Shown: piece after piece, positions 1 through 10,293 of the stretch
Position numbering within the stretch: position 1 is the first letter of the stretch
Layout of the letters: each line of letters begins with the position of its first letter
Origin: Lineus longissimus
Lineage: Eukaryota > Nemertea > Pilidiophora > Heteronemertea > Lineidae
Reading direction: 5' to 3'
Assembly: GCF_910592395.1 (NCBI RefSeq)
Contig: NC_088322.1
Coordinates: forward strand, 10,223,431-10,287,430
DNA: 64,000 nucleotides
The notes under the pieces: model-generated
The model's database searches: none
What the model saw: only the letters and a program-made list of their open reading frames with translations
Told to the model about the DNA's origin: nothing
Program-made: the position numbers and the translations under genes

Positions 1-1926
1 CCTCTGACAAAGGTTAAACCAACTGAGGAAACAGTGGAACACCTCAAACCAGGCGAAGTGAAACCACAGGAGGAAGAAGTTGCTCCATCAGAGGAAGTCA
101 CACTTGAACTTGTTGTTTCTGACAAGAAAAAGAAACCTCTAACAAAGGTAAAACCAACCGAGGAAACAGTGGAACACCTCAAACCAGGCGAAGTGAAACC
201 ACAGGAGGAAGAAGTTGCTCCTTCACAGGAAGTCACACTTGAACTTGTTGTTTCTGACAAGAAGAAGAAACCTCTGACAAAGGTAAAACCAACTGAGGAA
301 ACAGTGGAACACCTCAAACCAGGCGAAGTGAAACCACAGGAGGAAGAAGTTGCTCCATCACAGGAGGTCACACTTGAACTTGGTGTTTCTGACAAGAAAA
401 AGAAACCTCTGACAAAAGTCAAACCAACTGAGGAAACAGTGGAACACCTCAAACCAGGCGAGGTGAAACCACAGGAGGAGGAAGTTGCTCCATCAGAGGA
501 AGTCACACTTGAACTTGTTGTTTCTGACAAGAAAAAGAAACCTCTGACAAAGGTTAAACCATCTGAGGAAACAGTGGAACACCTCAAACCAGGCGAAGTG
601 AAACCACAGGAGGAAGAAGTTGCTCCATCAGAGGAAGTCACACTTGAACTTATTGTTTCTGACAAGAAAAAGAAACCTCTGACAAAGGTAAAACCATCTG
701 AGGAAACAGTGGAACACCTCAAACCAGGCGAAGTGAAACCACAGGAGGAAGAAGTTGCTCCATCAGAGGAAGTCACACTTGAACTTGTTGTTTCTGACAA
801 GAAAAAGAAACCTCTGACAAAGGTTAAACCAACTGAGGAAACAGTGGAACACCTCAAACCAGGCGAAGTGAAACCACAGAAGGAAGAAGTTGCTCCATCA
901 GAGGAAGTCACACTTGAACTTGTTGTTTCTGACAAGAAAAAGAAACCTCTGACAAAGGTTAAACCGACCGAGGAATTAGTGGAACACCTCAAACCAGGCG
1001 AAGTGAAACCACAGGAGGAGGAAGTTGCTCCATCAGAGGAAGTCACACTTGAACTTGTTGTTTCTGATAAGAAAAAGAAACCTCTGACAAAGGTTAAACC
1101 AACTGAGGAAACAGTGGAACACCTCAAACCAGGCGAAGTGAAACCACAGGAGGAAGAAGTTGCTCCTTCACAGGAAGTCACACTTGAACTTGTTGTTTCT
1201 GACAAGAAAAAGAAACCTCTGACAAAGGTTAAACCAACTGAGGAAACAGTGGAACACCTCAAACCAGGCGAAGTGAAACCACATGAGGAAGAAGTTGCTC
1301 CATCAGAGGAAGTCACACTTGAACTTGTTGTTTCTGACAAGAAAAAGAAACCTCTTACAAAGGTTAAACCAACTGAGGAAACAGTGGAACACCTCAAACC
1401 AGGCGAAGTGAAACCACAGGAGGAAGAAGTTGCTCCATCACAGGAAGTCACACTTGAACTTGGTGTTTCTGACAAGAAAAAGAAACCTCTTACAAAGGTT
1501 AAACCAACCGAGGAAACAGTGGAACACCTCAAACCAGGCGAAGTGAAACCACAGGAGGAAGAAGTTGCTCCATCAGAGGAAGTCACACTTGAACTTGTTG
1601 TTTCTGATAAGAAGAAAAAACCTTTGAGCAAGGTTAAACCAACTGAAGAAACCGTTGACGAATTGGCTCCTGGGGATGTCATGCCACAAGAGGCCACAGT
1701 TGTTTCTTCTGAAGATGTCACTCTTGAATTGGCAGTTTCTGGGAAGAAAAAGAAACCTTCGACTCACATTAAACCAACTGAGGAAACAGTACAGGAACTA
1801 AAACCAGATCAACTTAAACCACAAGAGGAGAAAGTAGCCCCTTCAGAAGACGTAAAAGTGGAACTAGGAATTTCTGAAAAGAAGAAGAAACCTTCCACTC
1901 ATATTAAACCAACGGAGGAAACTGTT
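1..1926 (+). repeat. Type A coding repeat array, 45-aa (135-bp) units
   Basis: Twelve near-identical 135-bp units begin at 37 and recur every 135 bp to 1656, preceded by a partial unit at 1-36. Two divergent units follow (1657-1791 and 1792-1926; HLKPGEV becomes ELAPGDV and ELKPDQL). Each unit reads roughly VEHLKPGEVKPQEEEVAPS, then EEVTLELVVSDKKKKP, then LTKVKPTEET. Differences between canonical units are mostly single substitutions (E/Q, V/G, T/S), so expansion or homogenisation is recent. The edge units are older and diverged, the usual pattern of unequal crossing-over in the array centre. Confidence 0.93.
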
Positions 1927-4225
1927 GATGCAGCTATTTCTGGCAGAGTTGAAAGCAGAAAGAAGATCGATACAGCACCATCTGAGGAGGTCACTGTCAC
2001 TTTAGACATTTCTACTCAGAAGGAAAAGGCTGTATCTGTAGACGTAACTGCCAAGCAACCAGAGGAGGTATCTGCTGAATTTGCAATTGCTCAGGAGACA
2101 GCTTCTGAAGAGGTCTCTATAGATATTGAACTCACTCCAAAGAAAAAGCCAGGTGCCAAAACCAAAGCAGAACTCAAGGGCAAACCTAAAAAAGAGGAAG
2201 CAGTTACAATTGATGTCGCGGCCCAGAGTGCTGAGGAAGTTTCAGCAGAATTTGCTGTTGTTCAGGAGACGACTTCTGAGGAGGTTTCTGTTGATATTGA
2301 ACTCACTCCTAAGAAAAAGCCGGCTGCCAAAACCAAAGCAGAACTCAAGGGCAAACCTAAAAAGGAGGAATCAGTCACAATTGATGTCACGGCCCAGAGT
2401 GCTGAGGAAGTTTCAGCAGAAATTGCTGTTGGTCAGGAGACAACATCTGAAGAGGTTTCTGTTGATATTGAACTCACTCCAAAGAAAAAGCCAGTTGCCA
2501 AGACCAAAGCAGAACTCAAGGGCAAACCTAAAAAGGAGGAAGCAGTTACAATTGATGTCACAGCCCAGAGTGCTGAGGAAGTTTCTGCAGAATTTGCTGT
2601 TGTTCAGGAGACAACATCTGATGATGTTTCTGTTGATATTGAACTCACTCCAAAGAAAAAGCCGGCTGCCAAAACCAAAGCAGAACTCAAGGGCAAACCT
2701 AAAAAGGAGGAAGCAGTTACAATTGATGTCACAGCCCAGAGTGCTGAGGAAGTTTCTGCAGAATTTGCTGTTGTTCAGGAGACAACATCTGAGGATGTTT
2801 CTGTTGATATTGAACTCACTCCAGAGAAAAAGCCGGCTGCCAAAACCAAAGCAGAACTCAAGGGCAAACCTAAAAAGGAGGAATCAGTCACAATTGATGT
2901 CACGGCCCAGAGTGCTGAGGAAGTTTCAGCAGAAATTGCTGTTGTTCAGGAGACAACATCTGAGGATGTTTCTGTTGATATTGAACTCACTCCAAAGAAA
3001 AAGCCGGCTGCCAAAACCAAAGCAGAACTCAAGGGCAAACCTAAAAAGGAGGAATCAGTCACAATTGATGTCACGGCCCAGAGTGCTGAGGAAGTTTCAG
3101 CAGAAATGGCTGTTGTTCAGGAGACAACATCTGAGGATGTTTCTGTTGATATTGAACTCACTCCAAAGAAAAAGCCGGCTGCCAAAACCAAAGCAGAACT
3201 CAAGGGCAAACCTAAAAAGGAGGAAACAGTTACAATTGATGTCACGGCCCAGAGTGCTGAGGAAGTTTCAGCAGAATTTGCTGTTGTTCAGGAGACAACA
3301 TCTGAGGATGTTTCTGTTGATATTGAACTCACTCCAAAGAAAAAGCCGGCTGCCAAAACCAAAGCAGAACTCAAGGGCAAACCTCAAAAGGAGGAATCAG
3401 TCACAATTGATGTCACGGCCCAGAGTGCTGAGGAAGTTTCAGCAGAAATTGATGTTGTTCAGGAGACAACATCTGAGGATGTTTCTGTTGATATTGAACT
3501 CACTCCAAAGAAAAAGCCGGCTGCCAAAACCAAAGCAGAACTCAAGGGCAAACCTAAAATGGAGGAAACAGTTACAATTGATGTCACGGCCCAGAGTGCT
3601 GAGGAAGTTTCAGCAGAATTTGCTGTTGTTCAGGAGACAACATCTGAGGATGTTTCTGTTGATATTGAACTCACTCCAAAGAAAAAGCCGGCTGCCAAAA
3701 CCAAAGCAGAACTCAAGGGCAAACCTAAAAAGGAGGAATCAGTCACAATTGATGTCACGGCCCAGAGTGCTGAGGAAGTTTCAGCAGAAATTGCTGTTGT
3801 TCAGGAGACAACATCTGAGGATGTTTCTGTTGATATTGAACTCACTCCAAGGAAAAAGCCAGATACCAAAACCAAAGCAGAACTCAAAGGGAAACCACAG
3901 AAGGAGGAAGCAGTTACAACTGATGTCACGGCTCTGAGATCAGAGGAAGTTAGTGTCGATTTTGCAATGGTGCATGAGGCTCCCACTGTTGAGGCAGAAT
4001 TGGAGGTTACCAAGAAGAAAAAGCCAAAGGTCAAGAGTGAAATAGAGGTTGAAGCAGTGGGTGATCGGGTTCCTAAGGTTGAAGATGTCGAGGCTGATTT
4101 CACTATCGATATATCCCGCACTGATATGCAGGCTGTGGCTCAGCCCGATAGCGCTGCAAGCGTTACCTTGGATCTCCGCCAAGAGGTTGAACCTATAGAC
4201 GCCAGCGTGGATACCAGACACAAAG
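1..4225 (+). CDS. Exon 1 (partial): PEVK-like repeat exon of titin-like gene
   Basis: Open from the first base of the window (frame 1), so the exon starts upstream. It encodes about 1,408 residues in two tandem arrays: 45-aa type A units up to about 1926, then 57-aa type B units from about 2032 to 4083. Both alternate Glu-rich and KKKKP-rich stretches, the hallmark of PEVK-type elastic or disordered segments in titin, stretchin and related proteins. No Ig domain is present. The exon ends at the donor AAAG|GTATTC after one base of a codon (phase 1). The tail (SRTDMQAVAQPDSAASV..., then DTRHK) is non-repetitive and matches the tail of exon 2 (DARRK). Role inferred: extensible spacer in a muscle or cytoskeletal giant protein. 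Confidence 0.88.
2032..4083 (+). repeat. Type B coding repeat array in exon 1, 57-aa (171-bp) units
   Basis: Ten well-conserved 171-bp units start at 2203 (then 2374, 2545 and so on) and end at 3912, flanked by diverged units at 2032 and 3913. The unit reads VTIDVTAQSAEEVSAEFAV, VQETTSEDVSVDIELTP, KKKPAAKTKAELKGKPKKEE. Two 'EEVSxEFAV / EDVSVDIEL' cores per unit alternate with a Lys-rich segment. Exon 2 is made of the same unit with a different consensus (DAKVKVDLKGKPKKDE), so the two exons homogenised separately after they duplicated. Confidence 0.92.
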
Positions 4226-6335
4226 GTATTCTGCATGCTTAGTCAGGAGGCAGAATTAGTTGAGCACGCGCGAAACTTATGGCATGCAGTGTTTCGTATA
4301 GCACTATAATCAAATTCTTTTAGCTGATTATTAAACATCATTTGCATTTATTTCAGGTAATTCTCACATGGGCTGTCTGTATGTGATTTGGAATGCTGCC
4401 GCACTTATACACTTCAATTTGATGAATGTCTTGTTCAGCAGATATGTTTGTTTAGCTTATTTGTTTCCTGTTCGATGACTTGCTCAGTACGCTTTTTATG
4501 CATTACCCAACGTTTGTCATAAGAGTCAATCGTTTGGTGTTGACGACAAACCTTGGGTGATTGTGGATATGATGCTGACAATCATTAACTCCACCATTGT
4601 CATGACCCTTTAAGGACTGGTCTTAAATTCCTCTACCACAGGGAAGTCACCAAAATAAAGCTGACCAAAATTTCAATCTCTGGCTAAAACAGGCGATATT
4701 TTAGTACAAGCTTTCTTTTCGGACAAGTTTGTTGTCCATATAACATAAATATTCTTCGACCCCCCCCCCCCCCGTCCTGTAAGGGTTCATGGAATCCTCT
4801 GGTTCATTTTTTCTCAAGGGTGCCACAGGCTTTTCTGTCGCAAACTTGAGGGAAATGAACTGGTGAATTCGTCTACAACACTTCTGTTCATTTTCTACTT
4901 ATTTCTGTCCATTTGACCATTGAATGTCATCAAAACCACATCAAGCAAGTGAATCTTGCTCTGATATATTTTTGGTGTCGTTGCTGAATGGTTAATGCAA
5001 TATTATGTTCTTCAATGCGTATTGAATATGGGCTTCTCAAAAAAAGAAAGATATCAAAATGAAGCATTGGTTGTAAGTCATAGTCTAGTCTGTTGTGTCA
5101 TGTCACGGGTTGTCACTGATGCTTGATATTTTTTTGCTCTGAGTATCATTTAGACAGAGCCCAACATTTGTTCAGTCTTGTCAGGCTCACTCACAAATGA
5201 GCAAGTCTTAAAGGGACACTTATGTTGTCATGGTTGTCTGTGGTTGTGATAGTTGTATGACAACAACAGGTAGCACCAGAAAAAAAAACATGGTACATAT
5301 TTTTGCCATTAATCTATAACCCTTCGTGTTGGTGTGAATATGAAATGGGTTCAAGTCTGAATGAGTATAGACACTTGGAATGAGTCTGGCTCCCCCAGTG
5401 AGGGAAAAGCAAACTAGCTGGTGCCACTTTCATTGAGACCTAAGGACTGTAGAAACCACACCACAAGTTCACAAGGTAATATTCTATGAATAAGGAGCCT
5501 GAGAGTCCCTGGGAATACTCCTGAGCTGAGAAGTCCATCACAATCTATTGATAGGTTCACTTCTTCTTTGCTTCAGTACTTGTCTCGCACTCTTTCTCTC
5601 TCTATGTTGTGCTCTTCTTTTGTCTCTGAGATGCTGTTATTGGCTATAGTATGATTTGAACAAATTGAATTTGTGAAATAATTCCGAATTAAAACCAGTT
5701 CAAATTGTTATAGATATAATGCATTGACGCACTGGATTGCAGATATAAGGTTAGATGTATTGATCTCTTTGTGGTTTCAATTCAATGTAACAAAATAAGA
5801 AAATATGCAAAATAAAAACAAGTACTTTATGCATTTTTTCTAGTACAAAAAAAATGTGATAGTTTGGAGTTTAATCAACTGTGGGGCCAGTTAGCATCAG
5901 AGTCACTGTCTTTCTACTTCAATGTATGTGATCTCTCTTGTACTCAGTTTATAACTCTTTGTGAAGTCTTTTGTTAGTCTGCTGCTTAATTTCTGTGTCA
6001 GTTATGTAATGTAATTCTTACTCTAATATGTCATCCATTTCTTACTTTATTCTGTAATCAATTTTACTTGATTCGACATCATTAGCAGCTTTTTGTATTC
6101 ACTAAAGTTTACATTATCATTATCACAATTTGCATCTTACTTTGTCTCTTAGCTCTTAGCTCTAAGCACTGTATTCTGTTAGTAACTTTCTATAGAATAT
6201 GCTGTTAATGTCTGAAGAATGACCAAAATTTGAGAAAATCTTTACTTGGTAAAGTTTAACCATATTAAAAACAATTTACTATTTTGCTCAAATTAGTTGA
6301 AGTAATGTGCCTGATATTTGTTGATTCATGTTGGT

Positions 6336-6435
6336 CTTATTCCATAAGGTCTCATTGCATCTAATGGTACCATTAAATAACCCCACTTATTGTAATAATG
6401 CTACCATTATCTCCAATGGAACTTTATGAAATAAG
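6336..6435. mobile_element. MITE-like 100-bp imperfect palindrome in intron 1
   Basis: The ends CTTATTCCATAAGGT and (reverse complement of the right end) CTTATTTCATAAAGT are imperfect terminal inverted repeats, and the interior pairs too (TAATGGTACCATTA against TAATGGTAGCATTA). The left 42 bp is identical to 12104-12145 in the paralogous intron. The shape fits a non-autonomous miniature inverted-repeat element, but I see no clear target-site duplication, so a conserved structured intronic element is the alternative. Confidence 0.45.
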
Positions 6436-6609
6436 TATCTTCAACTGTAAAACACTTCACAAAATCTAAACTTATAATATACCCTCCAAACAACTTTGCT
6501 ATCCTGTGCTATTCTCTATTGCAGAGTAATGTTCTCAACTGCATTTTAAAATGTCAAATATTTTTAGTGCAGAAACTGTTTATAACAATTTTCAATATTT
6601 ACAGAATCT

Positions 6610-6662
6610 CAATTGCAATTGCGCATTCTTCATTTCAGAAAAACAAACAATTGCAATTGCGC
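6610..6662 (+). repeat. Paired CAATTGCAATTGCGC motifs upstream of exon 2
   Basis: Two copies of CAATTGCAATTGCGC at 6610 and 6648 flank a decoy acceptor-like sequence (cttcatttcag|aaaaac). The same arrangement recurs at 12423 and 12463 before exon 3. The decoy acceptor opens into a stop codon within about 20 codons, so I do not call it an exon. Confidence 0.6.
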
Positions 6663-6732
6663 TGTTGAAATCTCATTGCTGGTATTGAATGCTCTTATAT
6701 TGAATGTCAAAAATAAGTCTGTGCACTTCCAG

Positions 6733-9700
6733 AAAAACCTGAGGAGAAAAAGTCACTGCTTGAAATCACAACTCGAGTTCAGGAGAAACCTAAAGAGGAG
6801 GGCGCTATCACAATCGATGTCACAGCCCAGAGACCAGTAAAAGTGTCTGCAGAATTTGCAGTCCTTCAGGAAACGGATGAGATCACTTTTGACGTCGAAT
6901 CCAATCTAAAGAAAAAGCCTGATGTCAAAGTGAAGACTGACATGAAAGGCAAACCTAAAAAGGAGGAAGCTGTTACTATTGATGTCACTGCTCAGAGGCC
7001 AGAGGACGTTTCAGCAGAAGTAGCAGTCATTCAAGAAACACCATCAGAAGACGTCTCTGTTGAGCTTGAAGCCACTCGGAAGAAGAAGCCTGATGCTAAA
7101 GTCAAAGTTGACATGAAAGGCAAACCAAAAATGGAGGAAGCTGTCACTATTGATGTCACTGCTCAGAGGCCAGAGGAAGTTTCTGCAGACATTGTTGTTC
7201 TTCAGGAAACCCCAACTGATGGAGTGACCATGGACCTTGAAATTACTCAAAAGAAAAAGCCTGATGTAAAGGTCAAAGCAGACTTGAAAGGCAAACCTAA
7301 AAAGGAGGAAGCCACCACTGTTGATGTCACTGCTCAGAGGCCAGAGGAAGATTCTGCGGAGTTGGCAGTTGTTCAGGACACAACTATTGAAGATGTCTCT
7401 GTGGATATTGAAGTCACAAAGAAGAAAAAGCCCGATGCTAAACTCAAAGTTGACATGAAAGGCAAACCTAAAAAGGACGAAGCTGTTACTATTGATGTCA
7501 CCGCTCAGAGGCCAGAGGAGGTTTCAGTAGAGTTGGCAGTTGTTGAGGAGGCTTCATTAGAAGATGTCTCTGTTGCTCTTGAAGTCACAAAGAAGAAAAA
7601 GCCTGATGCTAAGGTCAAAGTAGACTTGAAAGGCAAACCTAAAAAGGACGAAGCTGTTACTATTGATATCACTGCTCAGAGGCCAGAGGAAGTTTCTGCG
7701 GAGTTGGTAGTTGTTGAGGAAGCTCCATCTGAAGATGTCTCTGTTGCTATTGAAGTCACAAAGAAGAAAAAGCCTGATGCTAAGGTCAAAGTAGACTTGA
7801 AAGGCAAACCTAAAAAGGACGAAGCTGTTACTATTGATGTCACTGCTCAGAGGCCAGAGGAAGTTTCTGCAGAGTTGGCAGTTGTTGAGGAAGCTCCATC
7901 TGAAGATGTCTCTGTTGCTCTTGAAGTCACAAAGAAGAAAAAGCCTGATGCTAAAGTCAAAACGGACATGAAAGGCAAACCTAAAAAGGACGAAGCTGTT
8001 ACTATTGATATCACTGCTCAGAGGCCAGAGGAAGTTTCTGCGGAGTTGGTAGTTGTTGAGGAAGCTCCATCTGAAGATGTCTCTGTTGCTGTTGAAGTCA
8101 CAAAGAAGAAAAAGCCTGATGCTAAGGTCAAAGTAGACTTGAAAGGAAAACCTAAAAAGGAGGAAGCTGTTACTATTGATGTCACTGCTCAGAGGCCAGA
8201 GGAAGTTTCTGCGGAGTTGGTAGTTGTTGAGGAAGCTCCATCTGAAGATGTCTCTGTTGCTCTTGAAGTCACAAAGAAGAAAAAGCCTGATGCTAAGGTC
8301 AAAGTAGACTTGAAAGGTAAACCTAAAAAGGACGAAGCTGTTACTATTGATGTCACTGCTCAGAGGCCAGAGGAAGTTTCTGCAGAGTTGGCAGTTGTTG
8401 AGGAAGCTCCATCTGAAGATGTCTCTGTTGCTCTTGAAGTCACAAAGAAGAAAAAGCCTGATGCTAAGGTCAAAGTAGACTTGAAAGGCAAACCTAAAAA
8501 GGACGAAGCTGTTACTATTGATATCACTGCTCAGAGGCCAGAGGAAGTTCCTGCGGAGTTGGTAGTTGTTGAGGAAGCTCCATCTGAAGATGTCTCTGTT
8601 GATCTTGAAGTCACAAAGAAGAAAAAGCCTGATGCTAAGGTCAAAGTAGACTTGAAAGGGAAACCTAAAAAGGACGAAGCTGTTACTATTGATGTCACTG
8701 CTCAGAGGCCAGAGGAGGTTTCAGTAGAGTTGGCAGTTGTTGAGGAAGCTCCATCTGAAGATGTCTCTGTTGCTCTTGAAGTCACAAAGAAGAAAAAGCC
8801 TGATGCTAAGGTCAAAGTAGACTTGAAAGGCAAACCTAAAAAGGACGAAGCTGTTACTATTGATGTCACTGCCCAGAGGCCAGAGGAGGTTTCAGTAGAG
8901 TTGGCAGTTGTTGAGGAGGCTTCCTTAGAAGATGTCTCTGTTGATCTTGAAGTCACAAAGAAGAAAAAGCCTGATGCTAAAGTCAAAACGGACATGAAAG
9001 GCAAACCTAAAAAGGACGAAGCTGTTACTATTGATGTCACTGCTCAGAGGCCAGAGGAAGTTTCTGCGGAGTTGGTAGTTGTTGAGGAAGCTCCATCTGA
9101 AGATGTCTCTGTTGCTGTTGAAGTCACAAAGAAGAAAAAGCCTGATGCTAAGGTCAAAGTAGACTTGAAAGGAAAACCTAAAAAGGAGGAAGCTGTTACT
9201 ATTGATGTCACTGCTCAGAGGCCAGAGGAAGTTTCTGCGGAGTTGGTAGTTGTTGAGGAAGCTCCATCTGAAGATGTCTCTGTTGCTCTTGAAGTCACAA
9301 AGAAGAAAAAGCAAGATGCTAAGGTCAAAGTAGACTTGAAAGGCAAACCTAAAAAGGACGAAGCTGTTACTATTGATGTCACTGCCCAGAGGCCAGAGGA
9401 GGTTTCAGTAGAGTTGGCAGTTGTTGAGGAGGCTTCCTTAGAAGATGTCTCTGTTGATCTTGAAGTCACAAAGAAGAAAAAGCCTGATGCTAAAGTCAAA
9501 ACGGACATGAAAGGCAAACCTAAAAAGGACGAAGCTGTTACTATTGATGTCACTGCCCAGAGGCCAGAGGAGGTTTCTGCGGAGTTGGTAGTTGTTGAGG
9601 AAGCTCCATCTGAAGATGTCTCTGTTGCTCTTGAAGTCACAAAGAAGAAAAAGCCTGATGCTAAGGTCAAAGTAGACTTGAAAGGCAAACCTAAAAAGGA

Positions 9701-10293
9701 CGAAGCTGTTACTATTGATGTCACTGCTCAGAGGCCAGAGGAAGTTTCTGCGGAGTTGGTGGTTGTTGAGGAAGCTCCATCTGAAGATGTCTCTGTTGCT
9801 CTTGAAGTCACAAAGAAGAAAAAGCCTGATGCTAAGGTCAAAGTAGACTTGAAAGGCAAACCTAAAAAGGACGAAGCTGTTACTATTGATGTCACTGCTC
9901 AGAGGCCAGAGGAAGTTTCTGCGGAGTTGGCAGTTGTTGAGGAAGCTCCATCTGAAGATGTCTCTGTTGATCTTGAAGTCACAAAGAAGAAAAAGCCTGA
10001 TGCTAAGGTCAAAGTAGACTTGAAAGGCAAACCTAAAAAGGACGAAGCTGTTACTATTGATGTCACTGCTCAGAGGCCGGAGGAAGTTTCTGCGGAGTTG
10101 GCAGTTGTTGAGGAAGCTCCATCTGAAGATGTCTCTGTTGCTCTTGAAGTCACTCAAAAGAAAAAGCCTGATGCCAAAACCAAGGCAGAACTCAAGGACA
10201 AATCAAAGAAGGTTGAAGCAACGGACGCTGCTCTGAAGGTGTCTGCTGATCAGAAAGCGGAGGGGGCTGTTGCAGTGGATGCCAGACGTAAAG
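6733..10293 (+). CDS. Exon 2: PEVK-like repeat exon (type B units)
   Basis: The acceptor is CACTTCCAG|AAAAACCTG and the donor CGTAAAG|GTATTC; the exon is phase 1 at both ends (3,561 nt, 1,187 residues) and so can be skipped without a frame change. It starts EKPEEKKSLLE (compare exon 3, EKPEQKKAV), then has one 55-aa and nineteen 57-aa type B units, then a short tail ending DARRK. Composition is dominated by Lys, Glu, Val, Asp, Ala and Pro with a regular KKKKPDAKVKVDLKGKPKK basic block, which indicates an intrinsically disordered, charge-alternating spring. No Cys or Trp is seen in the consensus unit and there is no Ig domain. It most likely arose by duplication of an exon-1-type exon together with its intron. 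Confidence 0.9.
6807..10220 (+). repeat. Type B coding repeat array in exon 2, 20 units
   Basis: The first unit (6807-6971) is 165 bp. Nineteen 171-bp units follow from 6972 at exact spacing to 10220. The unit reads VTIDVTAQRPEEVSAELAV, VEEAPSEDVSVALEVT, KKKKPDAKVKVDLKGKPKKDE. Many units differ at only a few bases, and some variants (KVKTDMKGK in place of KVKVDLKGK; EEASLED in place of EEAPSED) recur at intervals, which suggests duplication of multi-unit blocks. The last unit switches back to the exon 1 style (KTKAELK). Confidence 0.93.

Larger units (their letters stand above)
4226..6732 (+). other. Intron 1 (2.5 kb), paralogous to intron 2
   Basis: No coding segment that I can support lies here. 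The intron begins GTATTCTGCATG and ends CACTTCCAG. Blocks along its whole length match intron 2 in the same order: the donor region, a 'ggttaatgca...cattggttgta...ggtcac/tcat' block near 4987-5140, a 'cttctttg..gtctctgagatgct' block near 5560-5640, a 42-bp identical block at 6336-6377, and paired CAATTGCAATTGCGC motifs at 6610 and 6648. A poly-C run sits near 4760. This is a duplicated intron, not merely similar low-complexity DNA. Confidence 0.85.

Noticed and set aside
2126-3937. 603-codon plus-strand open frame overlapping exon 1 in another frame (Arg/Leu/Gln-rich)
   Set aside because: The 171-bp repeat is a multiple of 3, so a frame open in one unit is open in all. Composition is that of a shadow frame and it has no splice logic.
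4760-4773. Poly-C run as a functional G-quadruplex
   Set aside because: A single homopolymer run without four separated G tracts; likely simple sequence (a similar run is near 31910).
6613-6840. 75-codon open frame at the exon 2 start
   Set aside because: Wrong frame; the phase-1 reading from 6733 gives the repeat unit directly and continues through the exon.
9215-10157. Overlapping minus-strand open frames through exon 2 (Ser/Thr/Phe-rich)
   Set aside because: Antisense shadows of the 57-aa repeats, repeating with the same period.
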